DNA from: Candidatus Chloroploca asiatica
Lineage (GTDB): Bacteria; Chloroflexota; Chloroflexia; Chloroflexales; Chloroflexaceae
DNA length: 64,000 nt
NCBI RefSeq assembly: GCF_002532075.1
Contig: NZ_LYXE01000062.1
Location: 24,168 to 88,167 of the forward strand
Direction of reading: 5' to 3'
The notes beneath the pieces were generated by a model. It did no database searches. It was not told the origin of the DNA and worked only from the letters and a program-made list of their open reading frames with translations. Positions 28,487 to 37,536 of the stretch are shown one piece after another. Numbering within the stretch: the first letter of the stretch is position 1; the number at the start of each line of letters is the position of its first letter. Position numbers and translations under genes: made by a program.

Positions 28487-28520
28487 GGTTGGGGCACGGC
28501 GGTGCCGTGCCCCGACCAAC
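28487..28520. terminator. GGGGCACGGC hairpin after the response regulator
   Basis: A 10-bp perfect stem (28491-28500 with 28504-28513), plus imperfect flanks, lies 3 nt after the response regulator stop. No T-run follows. The same GGGGCACGGC/GCCGTGCCCC stem recurs near 41.1 kb and in the 68-bp array. Confidence 0.6.
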
Positions 28521-28674
28521 AGTAACAAACCCTTCACTATAGGTACAACTCTCTCATCTGTACCAGGAACGACCTCAGGCTATCATGGATCTTGGCACCC
28601 CTTCTGGCAGCCTCATCTTGCGGTGCAATGCGCACTGAGCCGGGGTGAACCCTAGTTTGGATGGATACGTCCCT

Positions 28675-30153
28675 ATGCAACAACAGATTGTGGTGATTGG
28701 TAGCGGCTTTGGCGGTTTGAGCGCAGCCATCAGGCTTGCCGCTAAAGGCCATCAGGTAACCCTTCTTGAAAAGCGTGATAAGCCCGGCGGGCGGGCCTAT
28801 GTTTACAAGACCCAGGGCTTTACCTTTGACAGCGGGCCAACGGTAATTACGGCCCCGTTTATGTTCGATGATATCTGGCAGGCGGCGGGCAAACGTCGCG
28901 AAGATTATTTCGAACTTCAGCCCTGCAAGCCCTACTATCGCCTCTTTGATGCCAAAGGCCGCCATTTTGAGTATGGCGATGATCCGGCGGCAATCCTGGA
29001 GGAGATCCGGCGCTGGAACCCTGGTGATGTCCAGGGCTACAAAAAGTTTATGGCTTCGACCCGGGCGATCTTCGAGAAGGGTTTTGTCGAACTCGCCGAT
29101 CAGCCGTTCCTCCACTTTACCGATATGATGCGCGTGGCGCCCGATCTTATTCGGATGCAGTCGTACCTGAGTACCTATCGCTATGTCTCGCGCTTTATCA
29201 AGCACGACTTCCTCCGCCGCTGTTTCTCGTTCCACCCGCTCTTTATCGGGGGCAATCCATTCGATTCATCGTCGATCTATGCGATGGTTCACTACCTCGA
29301 ACGCGAGTGGGGGGTTCACCATGCGATGGGTGGCACGGGGACGATTGTCGCGGCGATGGCAAAGTTGTTCAAGGAGATCGGGGGCAAGCTCGAACTCAAT
29401 GCCGAGGCAAGCGAGATCATGGTAGAGAATGGGCGCACTGTTGGGGTGCGGCTGGTGGATGGGCGGATCTTCAAGGCCGATACAGTGGTCTCGAATGCCG
29501 ATGTGCCGTACACCTATCAGAAGCTGATCGCCCCCGAGCACCGGAAGTTCAACACGGATCGCCGCTTGCTCAGCAAGAAGTATAGTATGTCGCTGGTGGT
29601 GATCTATCTGGGGCTGAATCGTCGCTACGACGATCACGGTCTGGTGCAACATAACATTATCTTTGGCAAGCGCTACAAGGGCCTGCTCAACGATATCTTC
29701 AACCGCAAGCACCTCAGCCGCGACTTCTCGCTCTATCTCCACCGCTCTTCGCACGCCGACCCGAGCATGGCCCCAGCAGGCGGCGAGGCAGTCTATGTGC
29801 TGTCGCCGGTGCCACACCTCGGGGCACGCACCGATTGGTCGAAGGCGGCCAAAGGCTACCGGAACACGATCATCAATTTCCTCGAAGAGAACTATATGCC
29901 CGAACTCAGCAAGCATATCGTCGTCGAGCATATGGTTGACCCGCGTTATTATCGCGACGCACTCAACACCCACCTTGGCTCAGGCTTCTCGATGCAGCCG
30001 CTGCTCACCCAGTCGGCCTGGTTCCGCCCGCACAACCGCTCGGAGGACATCCCGAACCTCTACTTTGTTGGTGCGGGCACTCATCCCGGGGCCGGCCTGC
30101 CCGGGGTGCTTTCGTCGGCGATCATTGCGGAACGCTTGATCGGCGAAGCGTAA
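28675..30153 (+). CDS. crtI: CrtI-type phytoene desaturase family protein
   Basis: This FAD-dependent protein of about 492 residues opens with the dinucleotide-binding motif [20 protein letters not shown]. It continues with [13 protein letters not shown] and [11 protein letters not shown]. Near the C-terminus is [21 protein letters not shown], the CrtI family signature that closes the FAD site. It would desaturate phytoene or a related C40 or C30 carotenoid at the membrane. The start could be the GTG at 28645. I use the ATG at 28675, which begins close to the FAD motif. No crtB lies nearby. A hairpin follows at 30161-30201. Confidence 0.9.
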   Translation: MQQQIVVIGSGFGGLSAAIRLAAKGHQVTLLEKRDKPGGRAYVYKTQGFTFDSGPTVITAPFMFDDIWQAAGKRREDYFELQPCKPYYRLFDAKGRHFEYGDDPAAILEEIRRWNPGDVQGYKKFMASTRAIFEKGFVELADQPFLHFTDMMRVAPDLIRMQSYLSTYRYVSRFIKHDFLRRCFSFHPLFIGGNPFDSSSIYAMVHYLEREWGVHHAMGGTGTIVAAMAKLFKEIGGKLELNAEASEIMVENGRTVGVRLVDGRIFKADTVVSNADVPYTYQKLIAPEHRKFNTDRRLLSKKYSMSLVVIYLGLNRRYDDHGLVQHNIIFGKRYKGLLNDIFNRKHLSRDFSLYLHRSSHADPSMAPAGGEAVYVLSPVPHLGARTDWSKAAKGYRNTIINFLEENYMPELSKHIVVEHMVDPRYYRDALNTHLGSGFSMQPLLTQSAWFRPHNRSEDIPNLYFVGAGTHPGAGLPGVLSSAIIAERLIGEA

Positions 30154-30160
30154 ATTGAGG

Positions 30161-30201
30161 GATGGATGTGCGTGCCAACTGCGTTGGCATGCACATCCAT
30201 C
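30161..30201. terminator. 19-bp inverted repeat after crtI
   Basis: Positions 30161-30179 pair with 30183-30201 around TGC, with one G-T pair. It lies 8 nt after the crtI stop and 21 nt before the next start. No T-run is present. Confidence 0.6.
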
Positions 30202-30222
30202 TCTGAGAGTGTAAAGTAATGT

Positions 30223-32202
30223 ATGCGTAAATTCTATCTCCTGCTCCTCCTCGTTCTGCTCCTCATTGCACCACTGCTTTCCCTCCCTCGACCTACCACC
30301 GCCCAGGGCTTGCCCTGGCAAGATAAGAGCACGCCCTTTGGCGTGGTGGCCGCGTTGGGCAACCGGGTGCGTAGCGATGAGATCCCTGCTGCGGTTGCGC
30401 TCATGCGCGAGGCCGGGGTACAGTGGCAACGCGAGGAAATCTTCTGGCACGAGGTGCAGAAAGAGCCCGGTGGCCCCTATCGCTGGGACGGCAATGAGCA
30501 GGGGATGTACAATTACGATCTGGCCATCAGCGCGCAGCGACGGGCCGGCATCAACATTCTCGGGTTGCTCACCTACAATCCCGCCTGGTTCAAAGGGAAG
30601 AATCCCACCCCCGAGGAATGGATTACCGACTGGGGCGATTATGTCTACCAGACCGTCGCCCGTTATGGCCGGGAACGCAACCAGATCACCTACTGGGAAC
30701 TCTGGAACGAACCGAATCTCGCCGCCTCCGGCTACGAGAGCGGGCTTTATACGGTCGCCGATTTTGTGCGCATTCTGGAGGTCGGGCGAGCGGCGGCGCT
30801 GGCAGCGGATCCACGCGCAAAGATCGTGATGGGTGGGCTGTCGAGCATCTGGAGTGTGCCGCCCTCTGAGCATTACTACGACTATTTTGACTATCTCGAC
30901 CGTGTGGGTCAGCTTGGTGGGTGGAAGCATGTCGACATTATCGCGATCCACCCGTATCGACCCGATGCACCGGAGGGCGACGCATGGCGGCGCGATCAAT
31001 CGCTGACCTTCGGCCAAGAGATGCAACGGCTCGACGCCATTCTGCGCACCTACGGGGCTAAACCGGTCTGGTTGACCGAGTGGGGTTGGACAACGACGCG
31101 CAGTTGGCAAGGCGTTGACGAGGATACACAGGCGTTTTTTTTGGTGCGATCGTACCTGCATGCCATTGCCCATCCAAGCATCGAAAAGGTCTTCTGGTAC
31201 GATTTCCGCAACGACACCCAGCCCGAAGCGCCGTATGATCGTCCGGTCTACGACGAGGATGAAGCCGAATTCCACTACGGCCTGCTCCGTCGCAGCTATC
31301 CACTCGATCCCAATCGAGCCGATCTGCGCAAACCAGCCTTTGTCGCATACCGGACGATGACCGAAATGCTGGGCGGGCTGAGTCTGCGGGAAGTGATCCG
31401 GCATGGCGACGAGGGGATCTACTGGCACCGTTACAGCGGCAACGGGCGACGGGTGGATGTCATCTGGCGTACCGGCAATAGCATTCCAGCACTCGAGGTC
31501 GCGTGTGGATGTCGCCAGGCGCTCGTACGAAGTTGGAACGGCCAGGTGCAACACATTCTCACCAGCAGTGCGGGAATGCTCACCCTGCATCCTGACGCCC
31601 TGGGAGCGCCACTTTATGTCGAGTACGACCAACCACCGCGGCATCCTGGCATCTTCGAGGCAACAGGACACAGCCTTGGGGGGGCCTTCCGCACCTTCTG
31701 GGAGCGGCGGGGCGGCTTAGCGCGATTCGGCTACCCGTTGACGGAAGAAGTGATCGAACCAGAACCGGGCACCGGACGACCGCGGATCGTTCAGTATTTC
31801 GAGCGCGCCCGGTTCGAATACTTCCCCGAGCTACGGGGGAGCGCGTACGAAGTGCAACTAGCGCGCCTCGGCGACACCGCGCTGCAACGCCAGGGCCTCG
31901 ACTGGCGCAGCCTACCAAGCACTGAGAATCCCGACCCAGGCTGCCAATGGTTTCCCGAAACGGGCAAACAGCTCTGCCCGCCGTTCCTGGAAGCGTGGCA
32001 ACAGGCAGGCGGGCTTGATCTCGCGGGGCTCCCGCTGACCGATGCCTTCTTTGCCACCGGCGCGACCGGGGGAACCTACCGAATTCAATACTTCGAGCGC
32101 GCGCGTATCGAACACCACCCGGCCAATGCAGGAACACCGTACGAAATGCAATTTGGCTTGCTCGGGCGGGAACAATTTATTCGGTACGATCGGATGCCAT
32201 AA
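30223..32202 (+). CDS. Secreted clan-A glycoside hydrolase with two LGFP-like modules
   Basis: This 659-residue protein has a signal peptide at residues 1-28 (a Leu-rich core, ending PTTAQG). A (beta/alpha)8 hydrolase domain covers about 35-400. The acid/base E163 lies in WELWNEPN and the nucleophile E286 in VWLTEWGW, a layout typical of clan GH-A families such as GH5 or GH39. A beta-rich region covers 400-470. Two modules follow at about 476-556 and 574-655. Both carry the GGL..(F)GxPLT and (V/I)QYFERAR motifs found in the sortase and the transpeptidase. It probably trims a surface or extracellular polysaccharide while held at the envelope by the modules. Confidence 0.82.
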   Translation: MRKFYLLLLLVLLLIAPLLSLPRPTTAQGLPWQDKSTPFGVVAALGNRVRSDEIPAAVALMREAGVQWQREEIFWHEVQKEPGGPYRWDGNEQGMYNYDLAISAQRRAGINILGLLTYNPAWFKGKNPTPEEWITDWGDYVYQTVARYGRERNQITYWELWNEPNLAASGYESGLYTVADFVRILEVGRAAALAADPRAKIVMGGLSSIWSVPPSEHYYDYFDYLDRVGQLGGWKHVDIIAIHPYRPDAPEGDAWRRDQSLTFGQEMQRLDAILRTYGAKPVWLTEWGWTTTRSWQGVDEDTQAFFLVRSYLHAIAHPSIEKVFWYDFRNDTQPEAPYDRPVYDEDEAEFHYGLLRRSYPLDPNRADLRKPAFVAYRTMTEMLGGLSLREVIRHGDEGIYWHRYSGNGRRVDVIWRTGNSIPALEVACGCRQALVRSWNGQVQHILTSSAGMLTLHPDALGAPLYVEYDQPPRHPGIFEATGHSLGGAFRTFWERRGGLARFGYPLTEEVIEPEPGTGRPRIVQYFERARFEYFPELRGSAYEVQLARLGDTALQRQGLDWRSLPSTENPDPGCQWFPETGKQLCPPFLEAWQQAGGLDLAGLPLTDAFFATGATGGTYRIQYFERARIEHHPANAGTPYEMQFGLLGREQFIRYDRMP

Positions 32203-32254
32203 GGGGCACGGGCGGCGCCGTACGGGCACGGCGCCGCCGTGCCCCAACACGGAA

Positions 32255-32765
32255 GGGCACGGGCAAGCCGTGCCCCTACCACGCGCCCCCGTGCCCCACC
32301 TCGCCCGTGTCCCACCAACGCAGGGCACGGGCAAGCCGTGCCCCTACCACGCGCCCCCGTGCCCCACCACGCCCGTGTGCCACCACGCCCGTGCCCCACC
32401 AACGCAGGGCACGGGCAAGCCGTGCCCCACCACGCCCGTGCCCCACCTCGCCCGTGTGCCACCAACGCAGGGCACGGGCAAGCCGTGCCCCTACCACGCG
32501 CCCCCGTGCCCCACCTCGCCCGTGTGCCACCAACGCAGGGCACGGGCAAGCCGTGCCCCTACCACGCGCCCCCGTGCCCCACCTCGCCCGTGTGCCACCA
32601 ACGCAGGGCACGGGCAAGCCGTGCCCCTACCACGCGCCCCCGTGCCCCACCTCGCCCGTGTGCCACCAACGCAGGGCACGGGCAAGCCGTGCCCCTACCA
32701 CGCGCCCCCGTGCCCCACCACGCCCGTGCCCCACCAACGCAGGGCACGGGCAAGCCGTGCCCCTA
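32255..32765. repeat. 68-bp tandem repeat array, eight copies
   Basis: Copies begin at 32255, 32323, 32407, 32470, 32538, 32606, 32674 and 32742. The spacing is 68 bp except for one 84 and one 63. Each unit starts with a palindrome, GGGCACGGGCAAGCCGTGCC plus one base, followed by a C-rich spacer. A shorter relative (GGCACGGCGCCGCCGTGCC) sits at 32204-32246. The array fills the whole gap between two convergent genes. Its last copy ends at the kinase stop codon. The open frames across it come from the absence of stop codons. The spacers are themselves repeats, so it is not a CRISPR. Confidence 0.92.
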
Positions 32766-35700
32766 CAGCGAAACGCGGATCTCTTCTAATACGAGGATTG
32801 TCACGGCATGCAATTGCTCGATCCTGGCGAGGTGCCCTTGGATATCGTTGATTGCGTCGGCGCGGGCCTCTTCTTCCAGGATGCGCGATGCTTCTGCCAG
32901 GGGTTCGGCACCGACCAGTTTGCTGGTTGATTTCAATGTATGGGCCGCTCGGCGAATGCGGGCCAGATCGTCATCGACAATCGCCTGGCGCAACTGTGCG
33001 ATCAGGCTGCTCGCTTCCGACGTGAAGAGCGTGATGAACTGGACGATCATGGCAGGGTCACTGCCACCCTGAATAGTGCCGAGCAGTTCGAGCGTTGCGC
33101 GGTTGATATAGACCGAGGCCGATGGCATGTCAGGAACTGGCGCGACCACCGGCTCGGCAACTGGCTCATACGAGGAGCCCGCCAGGGACGCATACGAGGA
33201 GTCACCCAGTGACGCATACGAGGAGTCACCCAGTGACGCATACGAGGAGTCACTGTCAGGATCAGGCAAGAGTTGCCAGTCGCTCTCTGGTGCCGCAACG
33301 GGGCCAGGGTCAGGATGAACTTCGGGGGCATGCAGCGCTTCGTGCCGCATCAGGGCGGCATCGAGCGCTTCGATCCGTACTGGCTTGCTAATGTAGTCGT
33401 CCATGCCAACCGAGAGGCAAAGCTCGCGGTCGCCACTCATCGCATTCGCGGTCATGGCAATGATATATGGGCGCTGCGAGGGTTCCATCCGGCTGACAAT
33501 GCGTTTCGTTGTCTCGATTCCGTCGAGCTCGGGCATTTGCAGGTCCATCAAGACCACATCGTAGGGCTGGCGCTCGAGCGCATCGAGGGCCTCGAGGCCA
33601 TTAGCAGCTAGGTCGGCATGGTAGCCGAGGCGCTCAAGCATGCGCACAGCCACCAGTTGGTTGACGGCATTATCTTCGACCAACAGCAACCGGACACGGG
33701 CACGTACCTGCTGCCTGGGAACTTCAAGCGCATCAAGCTCGTGGGTCTGCTCCTGGGGTGACACCAGACCCAGAGCTTCAAGCAAGGTACGATGCAGGGC
33801 GGCCCGTTTGATCGGGCGACGCAAGAAGAGATATGTATGCTGCGTTGGCAAGGCCTGCGCGCCAGGGGCAACCATCAGGATCAAAGCCGTCTTGGATGCT
33901 TCTAGATGGTGACAGAGCTTTTGGAGCACCCTGGTACGCTCAGGTTCTTCACAGATAGTTCCAATCAGGGCGACATCAACGGGATGCCCCTCGACCAGCC
34001 AGGTGTGGACTTCTGACACGGAAGCGAGAGGGTGCGCAACCACACCCCAGTGCTCGCAGTGGTGCATCAGCATCTGGCGGGCCGCCGGATTGCGTTCGAC
34101 AATCAGCGCCTCACGCCCAAAGAGACTCGGCCCATCCTGGTCAAGCTCAGCCTGACGCGCATCACGCACAAGCGGGAGCGTAACGGTAAACCAGAAGGTA
34201 CTACCAACCCCAACCTCGCTCGACACCCCAATCTGGCCCTGCATCAATTCACAGAGCCGTTTGGAGATCGCGAGCCCGAGGCCCGTGCCACCATAGCGCC
34301 GGGTCGTACTGGCATCAGCCTGGATGAACGCCTGGAAGAGCCGGTCAATCGTCTCGGGAGGAATGCCGATGCCGGTATCCTGGATCTCAAACGTCAACTG
34401 CATCTCGGTTGGCGTCGGTTGAGACCAGTCACCTGACCAATCAATGGTGTTCGGCAAGTGTTCGGCAGCGCGCACCGTCAGGGTAACATCACCTTGCGCC
34501 GTAAACTTGACCGCATTGCCAAGCAGATTCAGAAGGATTTGGCGAATCCGGGCAATATCGCCCAACAGCATCCGTGGCACACCTGGTTGGATCAGGCAGG
34601 TAAGATCGAGTTTCTTGGTCGCAGCGGTGGCCGCAACCATATCAAGCACCGTTTCGACACACTCTTCGAGATCAAACGGCATCTGTTCGAGTTCAAGCTT
34701 GCCCGACTCGATCTTGGAAAAGTCAAGGATATCGTTGATCAAACTGAGCAACGTTTCGCCGCCGTTGCGGATCGTCGTCACATATTCACGCTGCGCCTCG
34801 TTGAGTGGGGTCGAAGCGAGCATGCCAGCCATCCCGATCACCGCATTCAGCGGCGTCCGGATCTCGTGGCTCATATTGGTGAGGAACTCGCTGCGAGCCT
34901 GCGCGGCAGCCTCAGCGGCCTCTTTAAGTTGCAGGTTGGTCAGGGCCTGGCCCACGGCGGTGGCGACCCGCTCGGCCAGCGCAATCTCATCGGCATTGAA
35001 GACCCGTGTCTGGGGCGAAGAGAGCCCGATCGTCCCAATGACCATGTCGTTAATCAAGACCGGCACAATCAGCAACGAAACCTTGCGGCGCAACTTTGCG
35101 CCATTGGCATTGGGTTCACGTTGGGAACTGAGATAGATGTCAGCAATCGCAACCGTCTCGCGGCGAGCGATCAGATCCTGGGTCAAGAGATTGCCCCGAA
35201 TCGGAATCACCGAACCAATCACCGAAGGCCCGGTCTCATCACGATACTCGGCCACCACCGTCTGCGCCGTCCGGTCTTCATTCAACAGGGCGCAGAGCGC
35301 CTGGGGGACATCGAAGGCATTGGCAAGATCGACACAGATGCGTTGGAGCGCCTGCCGCATATCGGGGGCCGTCGCGATCACACTCATCATCCGGTTGAGC
35401 AACAAGGTTTCGCGTACAACACGCTGCTGATCACCGCGGAAGCGGGTACGCTCAATCGCCTTGCCCACATCGTCGCAGAGCGTATTCAGAAAGCGGAGAT
35501 CGCTCTCGGTCAAGGTATCAGCCTCGTGGCGCACCACCGCAAGCACCCCAACGAGCCGATCAATCCCCCTGATCGGCAGTACCGCCAGCGAGAGTGGATC
35601 AGGGGAAGGAGCCGCACGCCATTGACAGGCATCAGGAATCAGCAACGGCTCGCCAGTGCGCACCACCGCTCCAATCGGACTCTCGGCGAGGCTATCGTCC

Positions 35701-36008
35701 CAGCAACTCACATCGGCCCCGAGACGATGTTCGACGGCGAGAGTCTGAGCCTGATGCATATAGAGCGCCACCCCATCAAAACCTCCGACCTCAAAGACCG
35801 TGGCGGCAAAGGTCTGAAGGATCGCATCAAGGCCATCAGCGACACCGATGCGCGTACGTGCACGAGTTAGACGATTCTGATCCTCTTTGTTCCGTCTAAC
35901 CCGTGCGTCTAGTTGTTCATAGCGCTGTTCAAGCACCTCAAGCTTACGGTGCAGGCGGTGAACGCGCCCACGGGGAACACGGAAAACAACCTTGGAAGAC
36001 TCTGACAT
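32763..36008 (-). CDS. Hybrid sensor histidine kinase, GAF-GAF-HisKA-HATPase-REC*-REC-HPt
   Basis: This protein of about 1081 residues starts at the ATG at 36008, with GGAG about 9 nt upstream. It is soluble. A coiled coil covers ~10-60 and GAF-type domains cover ~60-190 and ~210-360. A HisKA domain carries His in [11 protein letters not shown] (~381), and a HATPase has NAVKF, DTGIGIP and GTGLGLAI. The first receiver (~630-745) lacks the acceptor Asp (VDVALIGTI) and the conserved Lys-Pro. The second (~770-890) is intact with [13 protein letters not shown] short SSYASLGD repeat linker and an HPt domain with AAHTLKSTS (His ~1023) end the protein. It is an ArcB/BarA-like phosphorelay. The receiver/ParA-like gene just upstream (27 nt away) is a probable partner. 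Confidence 0.9.
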   Translation of the reverse strand: MSESSKVVFRVPRGRVHRLHRKLEVLEQRYEQLDARVRRNKEDQNRLTRARTRIGVADGLDAILQTFAATVFEVGGFDGVALYMHQAQTLAVEHRLGADVSCWDDSLAESPIGAVVRTGEPLLIPDACQWRAAPSPDPLSLAVLPIRGIDRLVGVLAVVRHEADTLTESDLRFLNTLCDDVGKAIERTRFRGDQQRVVRETLLLNRMMSVIATAPDMRQALQRICVDLANAFDVPQALCALLNEDRTAQTVVAEYRDETGPSVIGSVIPIRGNLLTQDLIARRETVAIADIYLSSQREPNANGAKLRRKVSLLIVPVLINDMVIGTIGLSSPQTRVFNADEIALAERVATAVGQALTNLQLKEAAEAAAQARSEFLTNMSHEIRTPLNAVIGMAGMLASTPLNEAQREYVTTIRNGGETLLSLINDILDFSKIESGKLELEQMPFDLEECVETVLDMVAATAATKKLDLTCLIQPGVPRMLLGDIARIRQILLNLLGNAVKFTAQGDVTLTVRAAEHLPNTIDWSGDWSQPTPTEMQLTFEIQDTGIGIPPETIDRLFQAFIQADASTTRRYGGTGLGLAISKRLCELMQGQIGVSSEVGVGSTFWFTVTLPLVRDARQAELDQDGPSLFGREALIVERNPAARQMLMHHCEHWGVVAHPLASVSEVHTWLVEGHPVDVALIGTICEEPERTRVLQKLCHHLEASKTALILMVAPGAQALPTQHTYLFLRRPIKRAALHRTLLEALGLVSPQEQTHELDALEVPRQQVRARVRLLLVEDNAVNQLVAVRMLERLGYHADLAANGLEALDALERQPYDVVLMDLQMPELDGIETTKRIVSRMEPSQRPYIIAMTANAMSGDRELCLSVGMDDYISKPVRIEALDAALMRHEALHAPEVHPDPGPVAAPESDWQLLPDPDSDSSYASLGDSSYASLGDSSYASLAGSSYEPVAEPVVAPVPDMPSASVYINRATLELLGTIQGGSDPAMIVQFITLFTSEASSLIAQLRQAIVDDDLARIRRAAHTLKSTSKLVGAEPLAEASRILEEEARADAINDIQGHLARIEQLHAVTILVLEEIRVSL
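33187..33258. repeat. 24-bp in-frame minisatellite in the kinase gene
   Basis: Three head-to-tail copies with a 24-bp period start with GACGCATAC at 33187, 33211 and 33235. They encode the SSYASLGD linker between the receiver and the HPt domain. Copy number can change without breaking the frame. Confidence 0.85.
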
Positions 36009-36035
36009 AAGACGGCTCCGTAGCACAGCCAGACC

Positions 36036-37253
36036 TCAGGCTTTTGCCCCCTGCCGCTGAAGTTGGCGCTGATGAACACGTTTATGGGCGGGCGAACCAG
36101 TCGCCGCCGGGCGATGACGGTCAGCTTCGGTACTCAAATGAAAAGCCCAGTCTTCGAGCAGAATACCGAGCGGCTTGGTCGGCATTTCGAGAACTGGAGG
36201 CGCACCGCGGTTGAGGGCACTCACAAAGAGATCGTGGGCAAAGGGGATGGCCGTATCAAGATTGCGCCCGAGCGTCTTCTCGATATCTTTGCGCGGCAAG
36301 CCCCCCCGCTCAAAGGTCACATTGATCAGCAATTTAATCTTTTCGGGACCATAGCCCAACTGGGCAAACACATCCATTGCGCAGGTTGCGGCCACAACCG
36401 AACCAATTTCGGGGGCAATGAGCAGAATAATCTCATCCGCCGCATCAAGCGCCGCAAGCGAAGGCTCGCTAAAACTATGGGGCATATCGAGCACGACATA
36501 GTTGTAACAAGAGCGCAGCACCTTCAGCACCCGCGAGACGAGTTCGCCATTGATTGGCTCATTATCCTCGGGACGAGGGGCCGAAGGCAACACCCGCAGA
36601 CCGCACGCATGACTCAGCATCATATGATCGAGCGTATCGGCGTCAATTTCTTCACTATTCTTCGTAGCAAGATCGCCCCAACTATAACGCAACGGTAGGT
36701 TCAACATCAAGCCACTATGCCCACCCGTAAAGACCATATCAACGAGGGCCACGCCCCCATTCCAGAGTTGCGCCAGGCCCGCCGAGAGATTCACGGCCAG
36801 CGTCGAGACCCCCACGCCACCGCGGAGGGAGAAGAACGCGATCACCTTGCCACTCGACTGCTCTTGCGGTTGAATGCTGATCACGGAGCGGCGCAGAAGC
36901 GCCCGTGCCCGCGCAAGCAACTCCTCGGTCTCAAACGGCTTGCCCATATAATCATCGGCACCCGCCTCAAGACCCTGGATCTTCTCGTGCAACGACGTGT
37001 TCGCCGTCAACATCATCACCGGAAGCGTCGCGAGGGCAGACGAGCGACGAATACGCCGACAGACTTCGTAGCCATCCATCCCTGGCATTTCGACATCGAG
37101 AATGATCAAATCAGGGCGAATTGACTCAGCCAGACGCAGGCCCTCACGGCCATCCGGGGCCAGGATGACCTCAAAACCACCCGACACCAGAGCCAACTCA
37201 ATGGTCTTGAGGTTCATCATACTATCATCAACCACCAGGATGCGCTGTGCCAT
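36036..37253 (-). CDS. Receiver domain fused to a CpaE/MinD-like ATPase
   Basis: This 405-residue protein has a receiver domain at ~1-125, with D53 in LIILDVEMPGMDG and Lys in DYMGKPF. A ParA/MinD-type ATPase follows at ~135-370, with the deviant Walker motif FFSLRGGVGVSTLAVNLS. The usual signature Lys is not in place and the GVST form resembles CpaE. The Walker A' and B regions are VALVDM and VVLDMPHSF. CpaE-like proteins localise pilus or secretion machinery at poles. The C-terminal 35 residues are basic and probably disordered. GGGGAG lies about 9 nt upstream of the ATG. It is followed by the hybrid kinase, which could phosphorylate it. No pilus gene lies nearby. Confidence 0.85.
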   Translation of the reverse strand: MAQRILVVDDSMMNLKTIELALVSGGFEVILAPDGREGLRLAESIRPDLIILDVEMPGMDGYEVCRRIRRSSALATLPVMMLTANTSLHEKIQGLEAGADDYMGKPFETEELLARARALLRRSVISIQPQEQSSGKVIAFFSLRGGVGVSTLAVNLSAGLAQLWNGGVALVDMVFTGGHSGLMLNLPLRYSWGDLATKNSEEIDADTLDHMMLSHACGLRVLPSAPRPEDNEPINGELVSRVLKVLRSCYNYVVLDMPHSFSEPSLAALDAADEIILLIAPEIGSVVAATCAMDVFAQLGYGPEKIKLLINVTFERGGLPRKDIEKTLGRNLDTAIPFAHDLFVSALNRGAPPVLEMPTKPLGILLEDWAFHLSTEADRHRPAATGSPAHKRVHQRQLQRQGAKA

Positions 37254-37281
37254 GCTCCACTCCCCAGATCTTTGTGTATCC

Positions 37282-37297
37282 TAGCTATACTGTAGCA
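37282..37297 (-). promoter_or_regulatory. Extended -10-like motif shared with the carboxyltransferase gene
   Basis: The minus strand reads TGCTACAGTATAGCTA here. The same 16-mer with one change lies at 42857-42872 before the mccB-like gene. TG-C-TACAGT would be an extended -10. GCTA-N5-TAGC also makes it an imperfect palindrome. Confidence 0.35.
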
Positions 37298-37340
37298 TAT
37301 CGCTATTACCACTTTGTGATCTACTCAGGAAGCTTTCTTT

Positions 37341-37381
37341 CGCTTGACAAAACGCCCGCGACGCGGGCGTTTTGTCAAGCG
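37341..37381. terminator. 20-bp perfect inverted repeat
   Basis: Positions 37341-37360 pair with 37362-37381 around a single A. It sits between the divergent kinase operon and the L,D-transpeptidase, upstream of both. It cannot terminate either of them and may insulate the two promoters. Confidence 0.65.
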
Positions 37382-37445
37382 ATGCAAGCGCCAGCCTTGC
37401 ACAAGCACAGACCGCAGGCCCAACCACGCGCCGCAGGCAAAACCC

Positions 37446-37473
37446 TTGACAACCATCCACCAGAGGCTATAAT
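37446..37473 (+). promoter_or_regulatory. Consensus promoter for the L,D-transpeptidase
   Basis: TTGACA (37446-37451) and TATAAT (37468-37473) are both exact consensus, with a 16-bp spacer. Transcription would start near 37480, leaving a 57-nt leader with AGGAG about 9 nt before the ATG at 37537. Confidence 0.85.
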
Positions 37474-37536
37474 CGAAGTATTAGAATACCCCCGCCGCAC
37501 GCCTGACGCATATCTTCCCCTCGCAGGAGTCACCCT

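Noticed and set aside
29980..31671. 563-codon frame on the minus strand antisense to crtI and the hydrolase
   Set aside because: It lies opposite two genes with clear motifs and signal peptide. It has no recognised domain and comes from GC-rich codon third positions.
16137..32765. CRISPR array (68-bp or 73-bp repeats)
   Set aside because: The whole unit repeats. There are no unique spacers between short direct repeats and no cas genes in the window.
32239..32851. Open frames of up to ~277 codons on both strands over the 68-bp array
   Set aside because: They exist only because the repeat has no stop codons. The translations are repeats of the palindrome and several frames are open at once.
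34458..35870. 470-codon plus-strand frame opposite the hybrid kinase
   Set aside because: The kinase frame has all expected motifs. The antisense frame has none and no ribosome binding site that stands out.
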